Shown here: piece by piece, positions 25,621-33,646 of the stretch
Layout: every line of letters begins with the position of its first letter
How positions within the stretch are numbered: the stretch's first letter is position 1
Assembly: GCF_040363165.1 (NCBI RefSeq)
Contig: NZ_BSRG01000016.1
Location: forward strand, 1-40,963
DNA from: Thermus sp. LT1-2-5
Lineage (GTDB): Bacteria; Deinococcota; Deinococci; Deinococcales; Thermaceae
Length of the DNA stretch: 40,963 bases
Direction of reading: 5' to 3'
The notes under the pieces: generated by a model
The model's input: only the letters and a program-made list of their open reading frames with translations
Databases searched by the model: none
What the model was told of the DNA's origin: nothing
Made by a program: the position numbers and the translations under genes

Positions 25621-27155
25621 CACCGCCTCCGGTACCGGGTGGCCGCACCCCGGCCTAACCGCTCCGCCCGCCCCTCGCGGAGAAGCCGGTTCAATAAGGC
25701 CAAGGCGGCCTTAGGGCGCAGGCCCAGGTAGGCCTCCACCTCCCGCCTTGACCGAGGGGTTTCCAAAAGCGCCAGGGCCCGCTCCGCCAAGGGGTCCCGC
25801 CGGGCCAGGTGGTACCGCCCCCCTTCCCTGCGCAAAAGGCCCATGCGCTCCATGCGGGCAAGCACCTTCTTGCTCGCCTCCTCGGAAAGCTGCAGGGCCC
25901 GGGCAAGCTCCCCTAAGGTGGCCTCCCCCACCCGCCTCAGGTGGCCCACGGCGATGAGGTGGTCCAGGCTGAAGGCACCAAAGCGCTCCTGGGCCTCGGC
26001 CAGCTCCCGCACGAAGGCTTCGTCCAGCTCGGGGTTATAGAGGATGAGGATCAGGGCCTCCGGGTAAAGCCGGTACTCCGGGGGCTCCTTGCCGTGCTTG
26101 AGGAGGAGGCGGTACATCTTGTCCACCCCGCTGCCCGCCCGCTCCACGTACCCCAGGCGGTAGAGGGCCTCAGCCAGGCGGGGGTTGCGCCGCTTGGGGG
26201 GGTGGCGCAGGACGTTTTCCGGGGTGATGCCGGGGGGGAAGCCCCCAGGGTTGGAAACCTCCAAGCGGTCGGGGTGGTGGTGGACCTGAATGGCGTCCTT
26301 GCTCTGCCAATCCCGGTGGACCAGGGCGTTTAGAAGGGCTTCCCGGTAGACCTCCTGGTCGAAGTCCCAGACCTCTATGCGGAATAGGCCCACGGTGAGG
26401 TAGCGCACCCGGTTCCGGGCCTGGATCAGGTCCCTTAGGCGCTCCAAAAGGGCGGGGATGGGCCTGAGGAGGTCTTCCCGGAAGCTATACCCCTCCTCCT
26501 CCTCGTGGAAATAGTAGCTCACCTCCGCCTGGGGCAAAAAGCGCCTTAGGGCAAGGCCCGTGCCCGCCAAGAGAAGCCCCGCCACCGTGGGCTTAGGCTC
26601 CCCATCCACCCGCTCCAGAAGCCCCAGGGCGAACAGGAGTTCCAGATCCGGCAAGGCGGCCAAGGCGCTTCCCCGTTCCTCCAGGATGCGCCGTAGGCGC
26701 AAGACCTCTACCGGGTCCAGATCGGAAAGGCTGGCCGCAGGCAGGACCTGGGCGGTGAAGTCGGGCTCGGGCAGGGCCTGGCCCCTGCGGAGCTCGGTGA
26801 GGCGCTGCCCGTTCCAAAAGGGCACCCGCCCCGCCCCCACGGCAATGGCCGCCGGGCTTTGCGGCACGTGCAGGGCCAAAACCCTTCCCAAAGGCCCCTC
26901 CACCGCCTCCACGTAAGGCAAAAGAAGGCCCTGGGTGAGCTCAAAGAGGGCGTGGGTGACCTGAAGAGGATGGATGTCCGAGGCTCCCAAGACGCTCCCA
27001 TCCCGGGTTACCCCCAGGAAGAGGGTGCCGCCCTTGTGGTTGGCCAGGCCCGCGGCGTAGCGGGCGAGCTCCTCCGGGGACAGGTCTGGGGGCAAGAACA
27101 CCGTGCGCTCGTCCTGCCCCTGGGCTAGACGCTCGAGCAGCTCTTCCCAACTCAC
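25620..27155 (-). CDS. AlbA_2 / HATPase_c_4 type putative regulator
   Basis: 511 aa from a GTG. N-terminal AlbA_2 (Schlafen AAA_4-like) domain about 1-110 (AAGLANHKGGTLFLGV), middle part with YREALLNALVHRDWQ at about 270-284, then LEVSNPGGFPPGITPENV and RNPRLAEALYRLGYVERAGSGVDK, the pattern of the HATPase_c_4 module. The C-terminal third carries winged-helix-like segments (about 405-450 and 460-505), which suggests DNA binding. Targets unknown. TAAACT 6 nt before the GTG suggests a leaderless mRNA. It precedes trmL with a 1-base overlap. Confidence 0.8.
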   Translation of the reverse strand: MSWEELLERLAQGQDERTVFLPPDLSPEELARYAAGLANHKGGTLFLGVTRDGSVLGASDIHPLQVTHALFELTQGLLLPYVEAVEGPLGRVLALHVPQSPAAIAVGAGRVPFWNGQRLTELRRGQALPEPDFTAQVLPAASLSDLDPVEVLRLRRILEERGSALAALPDLELLFALGLLERVDGEPKPTVAGLLLAGTGLALRRFLPQAEVSYYFHEEEEGYSFREDLLRPIPALLERLRDLIQARNRVRYLTVGLFRIEVWDFDQEVYREALLNALVHRDWQSKDAIQVHHHPDRLEVSNPGGFPPGITPENVLRHPPKRRNPRLAEALYRLGYVERAGSGVDKMYRLLLKHGKEPPEYRLYPEALILILYNPELDEAFVRELAEAQERFGAFSLDHLIAVGHLRRVGEATLGELARALQLSEEASKKVLARMERMGLLRREGGRYHLARRDPLAERALALLETPRSRREVEAYLGLRPKAALALLNRLLREGRAERLGRGAATRYRRR

Positions 27156-27161
27156 GGGCCC

Positions 27162-27167
27162 AGTTTA
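27162..27167 (-). promoter_or_regulatory. -10 box TAAACT of the AlbA_2 gene (leaderless)
   Basis: Minus-strand TAAACT, 6 nt before the GTG at 27155. No convincing -35. Confidence 0.45.
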
Positions 27168-27243
27168 GCGGGAGGGGAACCGGGCGCAGACACACAGAGC
27201 TACATGGCGCAACATTTGTTATTGGCAACTGCGCGCTTTTTAC

Positions 27244-27346
27244 TTGACATTATGCACATCTTTTCCCTTTTTATCGTTTCTTGTACTAAAAGTATTGGCT
27301 TATCGTACAACTTTAGCTTGACAATATGCATTCTGGGTGCTAGGCT
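27244..27346 (+). promoter_or_regulatory. amtB control region: promoter, direct repeat, inverted repeat
   Basis: TTGACA (27318-27323), 17 bp, TAGGCT (27341-27346) is the best promoter in the window. The 13-mer TTGACAaTATGCA starting at its -35 recurs as TTGACAtTATGCA at 27244-27256, 74 bp upstream (12 of 13 identical). Between them TTGTAC (27281-27286) and GTACAA (27305-27310) form an inverted repeat. The block 27200-27345 is far more AT-rich than its surroundings, and I see no gene in it. Confidence 0.7.
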
Positions 27347-27365
27347 TGCCCTCGAGGGGGTGGCC

Positions 27366-28703
27366 ATGCAAAAGCACAGCAGCTTTTGGGGATTGGCGGT
27401 GATCGGGCTTTCAGGTTTGGCTTGGGCGGAAGGCGTAGACGGAGCGGCCACAGCGTGGGTGCTGGTGTCCACGGCCCTGGTCCTCCTCATGACCCCAGCT
27501 TTGGCCTTCTTCTACGGGGGGCTGGTGCGCTCCAAGAACGCCTTGAACACCATGATGATGAGCTTCGCCGCCTTGGGCTTCGTGGGGGTGGGCTGGGCCC
27601 TTTTGGGCTACAGCCTGGCCTTCGCCGAGGGAAGCCCATGGCTTGGGGGCTTGGGCCACGCCCTGCTGCGGGGCGTGGACCTGGCGGCCAAGGGGGAGAT
27701 CCCCCACCTCCTCTTCATGGCCTTCCAGGGCACCTTCGCCATCATCACCGCCGCCCTTCTAACGGGGGGCTTGGTGGAGAGGATGCGCTTTCCCGCCCTC
27801 CTCCTCTTCCTCACCCTCTGGGGGCTTCTCGTTTACGCCCCCTTGGCCCACTGGGTCTGGGGCGGGGGGTTTTTGGGGGCCTTAGGGGCCCTGGACTTTG
27901 CCGGGGGCACCGTGGTCCACATCAACGCCGGGATCGCCGCCTTGGTGGGGGCCTTGGTCCTGGGGTCCCGCAAGGACTACGGGCGGCAGGCCATCCTGCC
28001 CCACAACGTGCCCTTTGTCCTCTTGGGGGCGGCGCTCCTTTGGTTTGGCTGGTTCGGCTTCAACGGGGGCAGCGCCCTGGCCTCGGGGGAGGTGGCGGCC
28101 TTGGCCTTTGTCAACACCCTCTTGGCCCCCGCGGCTACCTTGGCCGTCTGGATCCTTCTTGACCTCCTGCGCACGGGCAAGGCCACGGCGGTGGGCCTGG
28201 CCACGGCCATCGTGGTGGGGCTGGTGGCCATCACCCCGGCGGCGGGTTTCGTTTCGCCCCTTTCCGCCCTGGCCCTGGGGGCGGTTTCCGCCCTGCCCAG
28301 CTACTTCTTTCTCCTCTACCGGCCCAGAACCCGCCTGGACGACTCCCTGGACGTCTTTGGGGCCCACGGCCTGGCGGGCGTCACCGGGGCCCTCCTCACG
28401 GGGGTTCTGGCGGAAAAAGCCTGGAACGGGGTGGCGGACGGCCTCCTCTTCGGCAACCCGGCCCAGCTCGGCGTCCAGGCCCTGGCGGTCCTGGCCGCGG
28501 TGGGCTACTCCGCCTTGGGCACCTTCGTCCTCCTCAAGCTTGTGGCCTTCCTCACCCCCTTGCGGGCAAGCCCCAAGGAGGAGGGCCTGGGTCTGGACGT
28601 GACCCAGCACGGGGAAGAGGCCTACGCCAGCGGGGAAGGGGCCATTTTGGTCCTCTCCGAGGCCTCCCCGCCCGCCCTCAAACCCCTGGGAGGTAAGGCA
28701 TGA
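27366..28703 (+). CDS. amtB: Ammonium transporter
   Basis: 445 aa from the ATG at 27366, preceded by GAGGGGGTGG; earlier in-frame starts lie in the promoter. A probable signal peptide (1-21, cut after AWA) is followed by 11 membrane segments. The pore twin histidines are H185 (GTVVHINAG) and H334 (FGAHGLAG), and YGGLVRSKNALN is the family signature. It conducts ammonium/ammonia across the inner membrane. Its stop overlaps the PII gene start by 4 bp, the classic amtB-PII pair. Confidence 0.95.
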   Translation: MQKHSSFWGLAVIGLSGLAWAEGVDGAATAWVLVSTALVLLMTPALAFFYGGLVRSKNALNTMMMSFAALGFVGVGWALLGYSLAFAEGSPWLGGLGHALLRGVDLAAKGEIPHLLFMAFQGTFAIITAALLTGGLVERMRFPALLLFLTLWGLLVYAPLAHWVWGGGFLGALGALDFAGGTVVHINAGIAALVGALVLGSRKDYGRQAILPHNVPFVLLGAALLWFGWFGFNGGSALASGEVAALAFVNTLLAPAATLAVWILLDLLRTGKATAVGLATAIVVGLVAITPAAGFVSPLSALALGAVSALPSYFFLLYRPRTRLDDSLDVFGAHGLAGVTGALLTGVLAEKAWNGVADGLLFGNPAQLGVQALAVLAAVGYSALGTFVLLKLVAFLTPLRASPKEEGLGLDVTQHGEEAYASGEGAILVLSEASPPALKPLGGKA

Positions 28704-29050
28704 AGCTCATCGTGGCCATCATCCGCCCGGAGAAGCTGGGAGAGGTTTTAGAAGCCCTCTTCCGGGCCGAGGTGCGGGGGCTTTCCCTAAGCCGGGTCCA
28801 GGGCCACGGCGGGGAAACGGAAAAGGTGGAAACCTACCGGGGCACCACGGTGAAGATGGAGCTCCACGAGAAGGTGCGCCTGGAGATCGGGGTTTCGGAA
28901 CCCTTCGTCAAGCCCACGGTGGAGGCCATCCTCAAGGCCGCCCGCACCGGGGAGGTGGGGGACGGCAAGGTCTTCGTGATCCCCGTGGAGAAGGTCTACC
29001 GCATCCGCACCGGGGAAGAGGACGAGGCGGCGGTCACCCCGGTACAATGA
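28700..29050 (+). CDS. glnK: Nitrogen regulatory protein PII
   Basis: 116 aa. The C-terminal PII signature is present (ILKAARTGEVGDGKVFV, then RIRTGEE). It would bind ATP/ADP and 2-oxoglutarate and plug AmtB through its T-loop. Aligned without gaps to E. coli GlnB, Y46 and K58 are kept, but position 39 is Glu instead of Gln, and position 51 is Val instead of the uridylylated Tyr. Control by uridylylation is therefore unlikely. Coupled to amtB (ATGA). Confidence 0.93.
   Translation: MKLIVAIIRPEKLGEVLEALFRAEVRGLSLSRVQGHGGETEKVETYRGTTVKMELHEKVRLEIGVSEPFVKPTVEAILKAARTGEVGDGKVFVIPVEKVYRIRTGEEDEAAVTPVQ
29043..29048 (+). promoter_or_regulatory. -10 box TACAAT of hrcA (leaderless)
   Basis: TACAAT overlaps the end of the PII gene and stands 6 nt before the hrcA GTG at 29055, so hrcA can be transcribed apart from amtB-PII. 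No CIRCE inverted repeat is visible near it. Confidence 0.5.
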
Positions 29051-29054
29051 GGGT

Positions 29055-29957
29055 GTGACGGCGCGGCAGCGGGCCATCCTTCACCTCTTGGTGGAGGAAT
29101 ACATCAAGACCCAAACCCCGGTGCCCTCGGCCAGGCTGGCTGAGGGGCTGGGGCTTTCCCCCGCCCTGGCCCGCTACGAGCTCATCGCCCTCGAGGAGAT
29201 GGGCTACCTCACCAAGCCCCACGCCTCCGCCGGCCGCGTGCCCACCCGGCAAGGCTTCCGCCAGTACTCCCTCTCCCTCCTCCCCCCAAAACCCCTGCCC
29301 GAAAGCGTCCGGGAGCGCCTGGAGCGGGCCCTTTCCGGGGCCAAGGAACCTGAGGCCTTCTTGGTGAAGGTGGCGGTGGGGCTTTCCGGCTACCCCGCCC
29401 TCCTCCGCCTAAGGCCCCGCAAGACCCCCAAGGTGCTCCAGGTCCACCTCTCCTCCTTGGCCGAGGGCACCTTGGCCGTCTTCGTCCTGGAAGGGGGGCG
29501 GGTGAAGGAGGCGCGGCTTCCCTTGGCCCTTCCTCCCGAGCGGCTTCGGCAGGCGGAGGCGGTCTTGGCGGGGCCCCTTTCCGAGCTCCCCCCGCCGCCT
29601 CGAGGCTTGGAGGACCTCTTCTCCCACCTGACCCGGGCCCTTTCCGCCGGGCTTTCCCTCTCCTACCGGGAAGGGCTCGCCGAGGCCCTCAAAGAGCCCG
29701 AGGCCAAGGACCCAGGCTTTTTGGAGCGCCTGGTGAAGCTTTACGAGGCGGGAAGCGAGGAGGTCCTCACCCCCCCGGGCCGGGTGGACGTGCGGGTGGG
29801 GGAGGTGGAGGGGCTGGCCCAGGTGCAGGCAGGCTTCCAAAAGGGGGAGTGGCTGGGGGAGCTCACCCTCATCGGCCCCATGCGCATGCGCTACCCCGAG
29901 GCCCTCTCCGTGGCCTCGGGCCTCTCCCAGGTCTATACTGGGGGCCATGCGGGTTGA
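29055..29957 (+). CDS. hrcA: Heat-shock repressor HrcA
   Basis: 300 aa from a GTG. N-terminal winged helix (RQRAILHLLVEEYIKTQTPV), then LEEMGYLTKPHASAGRVPTR, the invariant HrcA motif 'HtSAGRvPT', and a C-terminal LIGPMRMRYPEAL matching 'viGP.RM.Y'. HrcA represses chaperone operons by binding CIRCE and needs GroEL to fold (family knowledge). It is slightly shorter than usual (about 340 aa), and no dnaK, grpE or groE gene lies next to it. Its 3' end contains the moaD-moaE promoter and overlaps that gene by 11 bp. Confidence 0.85.
   Translation: MTARQRAILHLLVEEYIKTQTPVPSARLAEGLGLSPALARYELIALEEMGYLTKPHASAGRVPTRQGFRQYSLSLLPPKPLPESVRERLERALSGAKEPEAFLVKVAVGLSGYPALLRLRPRKTPKVLQVHLSSLAEGTLAVFVLEGGRVKEARLPLALPPERLRQAEAVLAGPLSELPPPPRGLEDLFSHLTRALSAGLSLSYREGLAEALKEPEAKDPGFLERLVKLYEAGSEEVLTPPGRVDVRVGEVEGLAQVQAGFQKGEWLGELTLIGPMRMRYPEALSVASGLSQVYTGGHAG
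29934..29939 (+). promoter_or_regulatory. -10 box TATACT of the MoaD-MoaE gene (leaderless)
   Basis: TATACT inside the end of hrcA, 7 nt before the ATG at 29947. It agrees with the window's leaderless pattern and supports this start. Confidence 0.55.
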
Positions 29958-30618
29958 GGTGAGGCTCTTCGCCCTGTACCGGGAACGGGCGGGAACGGAC
30001 CGCCTTCCCTTGGACCTGCCGGAGGGGGCCCGGGTCCGGGAGGCGAAGGAGGCCGTAGAAAGGCTTTTCCCAGGTCTTTCCCTCTCCGGGGGCATGGCGG
30101 CGGTGAACCAGGCGCTGGCGGGGGCGGAAACCCCCTTGCAGGAAGGGGACGAGGTGGCCTTTTTGCCCCCCGTGTCCGGGGGCCAGGACTCCTTCGGCCT
30201 CACCCAGGACCCCTTGGACCTAAAGGCTCTGGTGGACTGGGCCAAGGCCCCCGAGTACGGGGCGGTGGTGAGCTTTCTGGGCACCACCCGGAGCCCCAAC
30301 CGCGGGGAGGAGGTGGCCTACCTGGAGTACGAGGCCTACCCGGGAATGGCGGAAAAGGTCATGGCCCAGGTGATCGCCGAGATGCGGGAACGCTGGCCCC
30401 TAGGCCGGGTGGCCCTCTGGCACCGCCTGGGCCGGGTGGACCCCGGGGAAGCCTCCATCGCCATCGTGGTTTCGGCCCGGCACCGCAAGGAGGCCTTCGC
30501 CGCCTGCCAGTACGCCATCGACCGGGTGAAGGAAATCCTCCCCGTCTGGAAAAAGGAGTACCGCAAGGACGGGAGCTTCTGGGTGGAGGGCTTCGCCCCA
30601 GAGGAGCACCGCCTTTGA
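29947..30618 (+). CDS. moaX: Molybdopterin synthase, MoaD-MoaE fusion
   Basis: 223 aa. Residues 1-79 are a complete MoaD: ubiquitin-like fold start VEVRLFALYRERAG and the end VAFLPPVSGG with Gly78-Gly79. From about 81 a complete MoaE follows: VVSFLGTTRSPNRG, LEYEAYPGMAEK, LWHRLGRVDPGEAS, VVSARHRKEAFAAC, PVWKKEYRKDGSFW. MoaD normally carries sulfur as a thiocarboxylate on a free C-terminal Gly, so the fusion should be cut after Gly79, as reported for MoaX of Mycobacterium tuberculosis. It forms the dithiolene of the Mo/W cofactor. Confidence 0.9.
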   Translation: MRVEVRLFALYRERAGTDRLPLDLPEGARVREAKEAVERLFPGLSLSGGMAAVNQALAGAETPLQEGDEVAFLPPVSGGQDSFGLTQDPLDLKALVDWAKAPEYGAVVSFLGTTRSPNRGEEVAYLEYEAYPGMAEKVMAQVIAEMRERWPLGRVALWHRLGRVDPGEASIAIVVSARHRKEAFAACQYAIDRVKEILPVWKKEYRKDGSFWVEGFAPEEHRL

Positions 30619-30839
30619 CCTCCTTCACCCTCCTGGCGGGCTTCCTCCTCCTGGTCCTTTTCGCCCTTCCCCTCCTCTTGGGCTTTTCGGCGGGAAGGGC
30701 CTTCCGGGAAGGAAGGGGCCGGGTGGCTTTGGGGCTTCTCCTCTTTGGGGGTTTTGTGGGCCTTCTGGCCAGGCCCAGGCCTTTGGGGCTTCTTCTTCTC
30801 CTTGTAGGGCTTTTGCTCGGCTATGGCCGCCTCCGCTAG
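30615..30839 (+). CDS. Small hydrophobic membrane protein, unknown
   Basis: 74 aa from a TTG that overlaps the stop of the MoaD-MoaE gene (TTGA). Two or three hydrophobic segments (about 4-25, 38-52, 55-70) separated by a basic stretch (GRAFREGRGR). No family recognised. It fills the gap before the Uma2 gene and has matching codon use, which supports a real gene. The rare start and low-complexity Leu content leave doubt. Confidence 0.5.
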   Translation: MTSFTLLAGFLLLVLFALPLLLGFSAGRAFREGRGRVALGLLLFGGFVGLLARPRPLGLLLLLVGLLLGYGRLR

Positions 30840-30840
30840 C

Positions 30841-30846
30841 TATAAT
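30841..30846 (+). promoter_or_regulatory. -10 box TATAAT of the Uma2 gene (leaderless)
   Basis: Perfect TATAAT 6 nt before the ATG at 30853, just after the small membrane protein gene. It supports this start over an ATG 30 nt upstream. Confidence 0.65.
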
Positions 30847-30852
30847 GGGGGG

Positions 30853-31392
30853 ATGACCGAGCGGGCCTTGCGCCCCCTCACCGAGGAAGAGTACCTGGCC
30901 CTGGAGGAGGAAAGCCCCGTCCGGCATGAACTCCTGGGTGGCTACCCTTACGCCATGGCCGGGGCCAGCTTGGATCACAACCTCATCGTCACCAACCTGG
31001 TAGCCCTTCTGAAGCCCCTGGCCCGGGCTAAGGGCTGCAGGGTTTATAGCGAAACCGCCAGGCTCAAGCTCTCCGAAGACACCTTCTACTACCCGGACAT
31101 CATGGTGGTGTGCGGTCCCAAAGCCCATCCCCTCTACGAAACCGCCCCCTGCCTGGTGGTGGAGGTGCTCTCCCGGGGCACAGAAGCGCAAGATAAAAGG
31201 GAAAAGCGCTCCCGCTACCTTAGCCTGCCAAGCCTCCAGGGCTACCTGATCCTGGAAAGCGAAGGGCAAGGAGGCCTCCTCTACCGGAGGACCCCGGAAG
31301 GTTTCCGGGAAGAGGCCCTGGGAGAGGTCCTGGCGCTCCCTTGCCTCGAGGGGACCCTAGAGCTCGCCGCCATCTACGAGGGACTTTCATGA
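30853..31392 (+). CDS. Uma2 family (DUF820) putative endonuclease
   Basis: 179 aa. PD-(D/E)xK nuclease layout: YEYPD-like YYPDIMVV (D82), then CLVVEVLSRGTEAQDKREK with E104, D114 and K118. This matches the Uma2 pattern 'PD', 'lvvEVlSpsT', 'D..K...Y'. Members are abundant in cyanobacteria and thermophiles; a role as nuclease or transposon-derived enzyme is suggested but unproven. It is translationally coupled to rlmN (ATGA), which may be incidental. Confidence 0.8.
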   Translation: MTERALRPLTEEEYLALEEESPVRHELLGGYPYAMAGASLDHNLIVTNLVALLKPLARAKGCRVYSETARLKLSEDTFYYPDIMVVCGPKAHPLYETAPCLVVEVLSRGTEAQDKREKRSRYLSLPSLQGYLILESEGQGGLLYRRTPEGFREEALGEVLALPCLEGTLELAAIYEGLS

Positions 31393-32438
31393 AGCCCATC
31401 CTGGAGCTACCCCCAGAGGAACTTCCCGGCGAGGGCTACCGAAAGGCTCAAATCGCCCACTGGCTCTACGCCCGGGGCGTGCGGGACTTCGCCGAGATGA
31501 CGGACCTGCCCAAGGCCCTGCGGGAAGCCCTGGCCAGGGAGTGGCGCATTGCGGAGTTCGCCCTGGTGGAGGCCTACCCGAGCCGCGACGGAAGCGTGAA
31601 GTACCTCTTCACGCTCCTGGACGGAAAGAAGACCGAAGCGGTCTACATGCCCTACCCAAACCGCAAGACCGTCTGCCTCTCCAGCATGGTGGGCTGCCCC
31701 GCCGGGTGCACCTTCTGCGCCACCGGGGCCTTGGGCTTCGGCCGCAACCTCACCGCAGCGGAGATCCTGGACCAGCTCCTGGCCATCGCCCACCACCAGG
31801 GCATCTCTCCCCGGGAGATCCGCAACGTGGTCCTCATGGGCATGGGGGAACCCCTTCTGAACCTCAGCAATGTCCTCAAGGCGGTACGGGTCATGCTCCA
31901 CCCCAAGGGCCTGGCCATGAGCCCAAGGCGCATCACCCTCTCCACCGTGGGCATCCCCAAGGGGATTTACCGCCTGGCGGAGGAGGATTTGGGGGTGCGG
32001 CTCGCCCTCTCCCTCCACGCCCCCGACGACGAAACCCGGAAAAAGATCATCCCCACGGCCCACCGTTACCCCATGGCCGAGATCCTCGAGGCGGTGCGCC
32101 ACTACTACGCCCAGACCAAGCGCCGGGTGACCTTTGAGTACACCCTCCTGAAGGGCATCAACGACCACCCCTGGCAGGCCAGGCTCCTCGCCAAGCTCCT
32201 GAAAGGGATCAGCGCCCACGTGAACCTCATCCCCTTCAACCCCTGGGAAGGGTCCCCGGTGGAGGGAACGCCCAAGGGGGGGATCTTGGCCTTCGCCGAG
32301 GAGCTGAAGCGGCTTGGGGTGCCCACCTCCATCCGCTTTAGCCGGGGGCAGGACGTGGGAGCGGCCTGCGGGCAGCTGGCCCTCAAGGCCCCCCAGGCCC
32401 TCTCCTTCACACCCCTTCTAGAAGACGCCGGGCGATGA
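31389..32438 (+). CDS. rlmN: 23S rRNA/tRNA adenine-C2 methyltransferase
   Basis: 349 aa from the ATG overlapping the Uma2 stop. Radical-SAM cluster cysteines C103, C107, C110 (CPAGCTFC), [10 protein letters not shown] binding loop, and the methyl-carrying cysteine C327 in GAACGQLA near the C-terminus. RlmN methylates A2503 of 23S rRNA and A37 of some tRNAs. The 3' end overlaps the convergent acyl-CoA dehydrogenase gene by 32 bp. Confidence 0.95.
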   Translation: MKPILELPPEELPGEGYRKAQIAHWLYARGVRDFAEMTDLPKALREALAREWRIAEFALVEAYPSRDGSVKYLFTLLDGKKTEAVYMPYPNRKTVCLSSMVGCPAGCTFCATGALGFGRNLTAAEILDQLLAIAHHQGISPREIRNVVLMGMGEPLLNLSNVLKAVRVMLHPKGLAMSPRRITLSTVGIPKGIYRLAEEDLGVRLALSLHAPDDETRKKIIPTAHRYPMAEILEAVRHYYAQTKRRVTFEYTLLKGINDHPWQARLLAKLLKGISAHVNLIPFNPWEGSPVEGTPKGGILAFAEELKRLGVPTSIRFSRGQDVGAACGQLALKAPQALSFTPLLEDAGR

Positions 32439-33570
32439 CCAGCTTGAGGATCTCGCTGGTCCCCTCGCCGATGCGGGTGAGGCGGGCGTCCCGCCAGTAG
32501 CGCTCCACGGGGTAGTCCTTGATGTAGCCGTACCCCCCCAGGACCTGGATGGCCTCGTCGCAGGCCCTCACCGCCACCTCGCTGGCGAAGAGCTTGGCCT
32601 GGGCGGCCTCGAGGGTAAAAGGCCGCCCGGCGTCCTTTAGGGCCGCCGCCTTCAGGTAAAGAAGCCTTGCCGCCTCTAGCTCCGTGGCCGCCTCCGCCAG
32701 CTTAAAGGAAACCCCCTGGTACTCGGCGATGGGCCGGCCAAAGGCTTCCCGCTCCTTGGCGTAGCGCAGGGCGTAGTCCAAGGCCGCCCGCCCCAGGCCC
32801 ACCGCCATGGCGGCGATGCCGATCCGCCCCCCGTCCAACACCTGGAGCACGTGGTAAAAGCCCTTACCCCGCTCTCCCAAAAGCCCCTCCTCGGGCACGA
32901 AAAGGTCCTCCAAAAGGAGTTGCGCCGTGTCCGAGGCGTTTAGGCCCAGCTTCTCCTCCTTGCGCCCCACCTTTAGGCCCTTCTCCGGGCGGAAAAAGGC
33001 GAAGGCGGAGATGCCCAGGTGCTTCTTCTCTGGACTTGGGGCAGGGTCGGTGCGGGCCATGACCACGTAGACCCCGGCCACGCTCCCCTGGGTGATGAAC
33101 TGCTTGGTGCCGTTTAGGACAAAGCCCCCCTCCACCTTCTCCGCCCGCGTCTTGAGCGCCGCCGCATCCGAGCCCGAGCCGGGCTCGGTGAGCCCCCAGG
33201 CCCCCAGGAGTTCCCCCGAGGCCAGCTTGGGCAGGAAGGTGGCTTTTTGCACCTCGTTTCCCGCCAGGAGGATGTGCCCCGTGGCCAAGGAGTTGTGGCT
33301 CGCCACGGTGAGGGCCAAGGAGCCATCGTAGTAGGCGATCTCCTCCACCATGCGGGCGAAAAGCCGGGTGGAAAGCCCCGCCCCCCCATAGGCCTCGGGC
33401 ACCACCGCCCCAAAGACGCCAAAGGCCGCCAGCTGGCGCACCAGGTCCCAGGGGAAGGCCCCGGTGCGGTCCCTTTCCGCTGCTCCCGGGGCCACCTCCG
33501 CCTTCAAGAACTCCCGGAACGGCCCCAGGACCTGCCGCTCCTCCTTCGTCTCCTCAAACCAAAGCTCCAT
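32407..33570 (-). CDS. Acyl-CoA dehydrogenase
   Basis: 387 aa, typical length. The FAD-binding region [15 protein letters not shown], the [19 protein letters not shown] motif and the catalytic base E369 in RIGEGTSEI are all as in short/medium-chain acyl-CoA dehydrogenases. It oxidises acyl-CoA to enoyl-CoA and passes electrons to ETF. Chain length is not readable. It is a single gene, divergent from the Clp1-like gene. Confidence 0.92.
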   Translation of the reverse strand: MELWFEETKEERQVLGPFREFLKAEVAPGAAERDRTGAFPWDLVRQLAAFGVFGAVVPEAYGGAGLSTRLFARMVEEIAYYDGSLALTVASHNSLATGHILLAGNEVQKATFLPKLASGELLGAWGLTEPGSGSDAAALKTRAEKVEGGFVLNGTKQFITQGSVAGVYVVMARTDPAPSPEKKHLGISAFAFFRPEKGLKVGRKEEKLGLNASDTAQLLLEDLFVPEEGLLGERGKGFYHVLQVLDGGRIGIAAMAVGLGRAALDYALRYAKEREAFGRPIAEYQGVSFKLAEAATELEAARLLYLKAAALKDAGRPFTLEAAQAKLFASEVAVRACDEAIQVLGGYGYIKDYPVERYWRDARLTRIGEGTSEILKLVIARRLLEGV

Positions 33571-33579
33571 GGTGGGCCA

Positions 33580-33608
33580 AGTATATCACTTTCTTACCGG
33601 TTCGCAAA
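33580..33608 (-). promoter_or_regulatory. Promoter of the acyl-CoA dehydrogenase gene (leaderless)
   Basis: Minus strand TTTGCG (33603-33608), 17 bp, TATACT (33580-33585), which stands 9 nt before the ATG at 33570. One of the few leaderless cases here with a fair -35. Confidence 0.6.
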
Positions 33609-33633
33609 AAGACGTCAGGCCACGAAGGGGTGC

Positions 33634-33639
33634 TAGAGT
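33634..33639 (+). promoter_or_regulatory. -10 box TAGAGT of the Clp1-like gene (leaderless)
   Basis: TAGAGT 7 nt before the GTG at 33647. No -35 recognised. It supports the short start. Confidence 0.45.
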
Positions 33640-33646
33640 TTTCCTC

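Noticed and set aside
27200..27490. 96-codon minus-strand frame across the amtB promoter
   Set aside because: It runs antisense through a consensus promoter and the amtB start, in AT-rich DNA with no ribosome site or motif.
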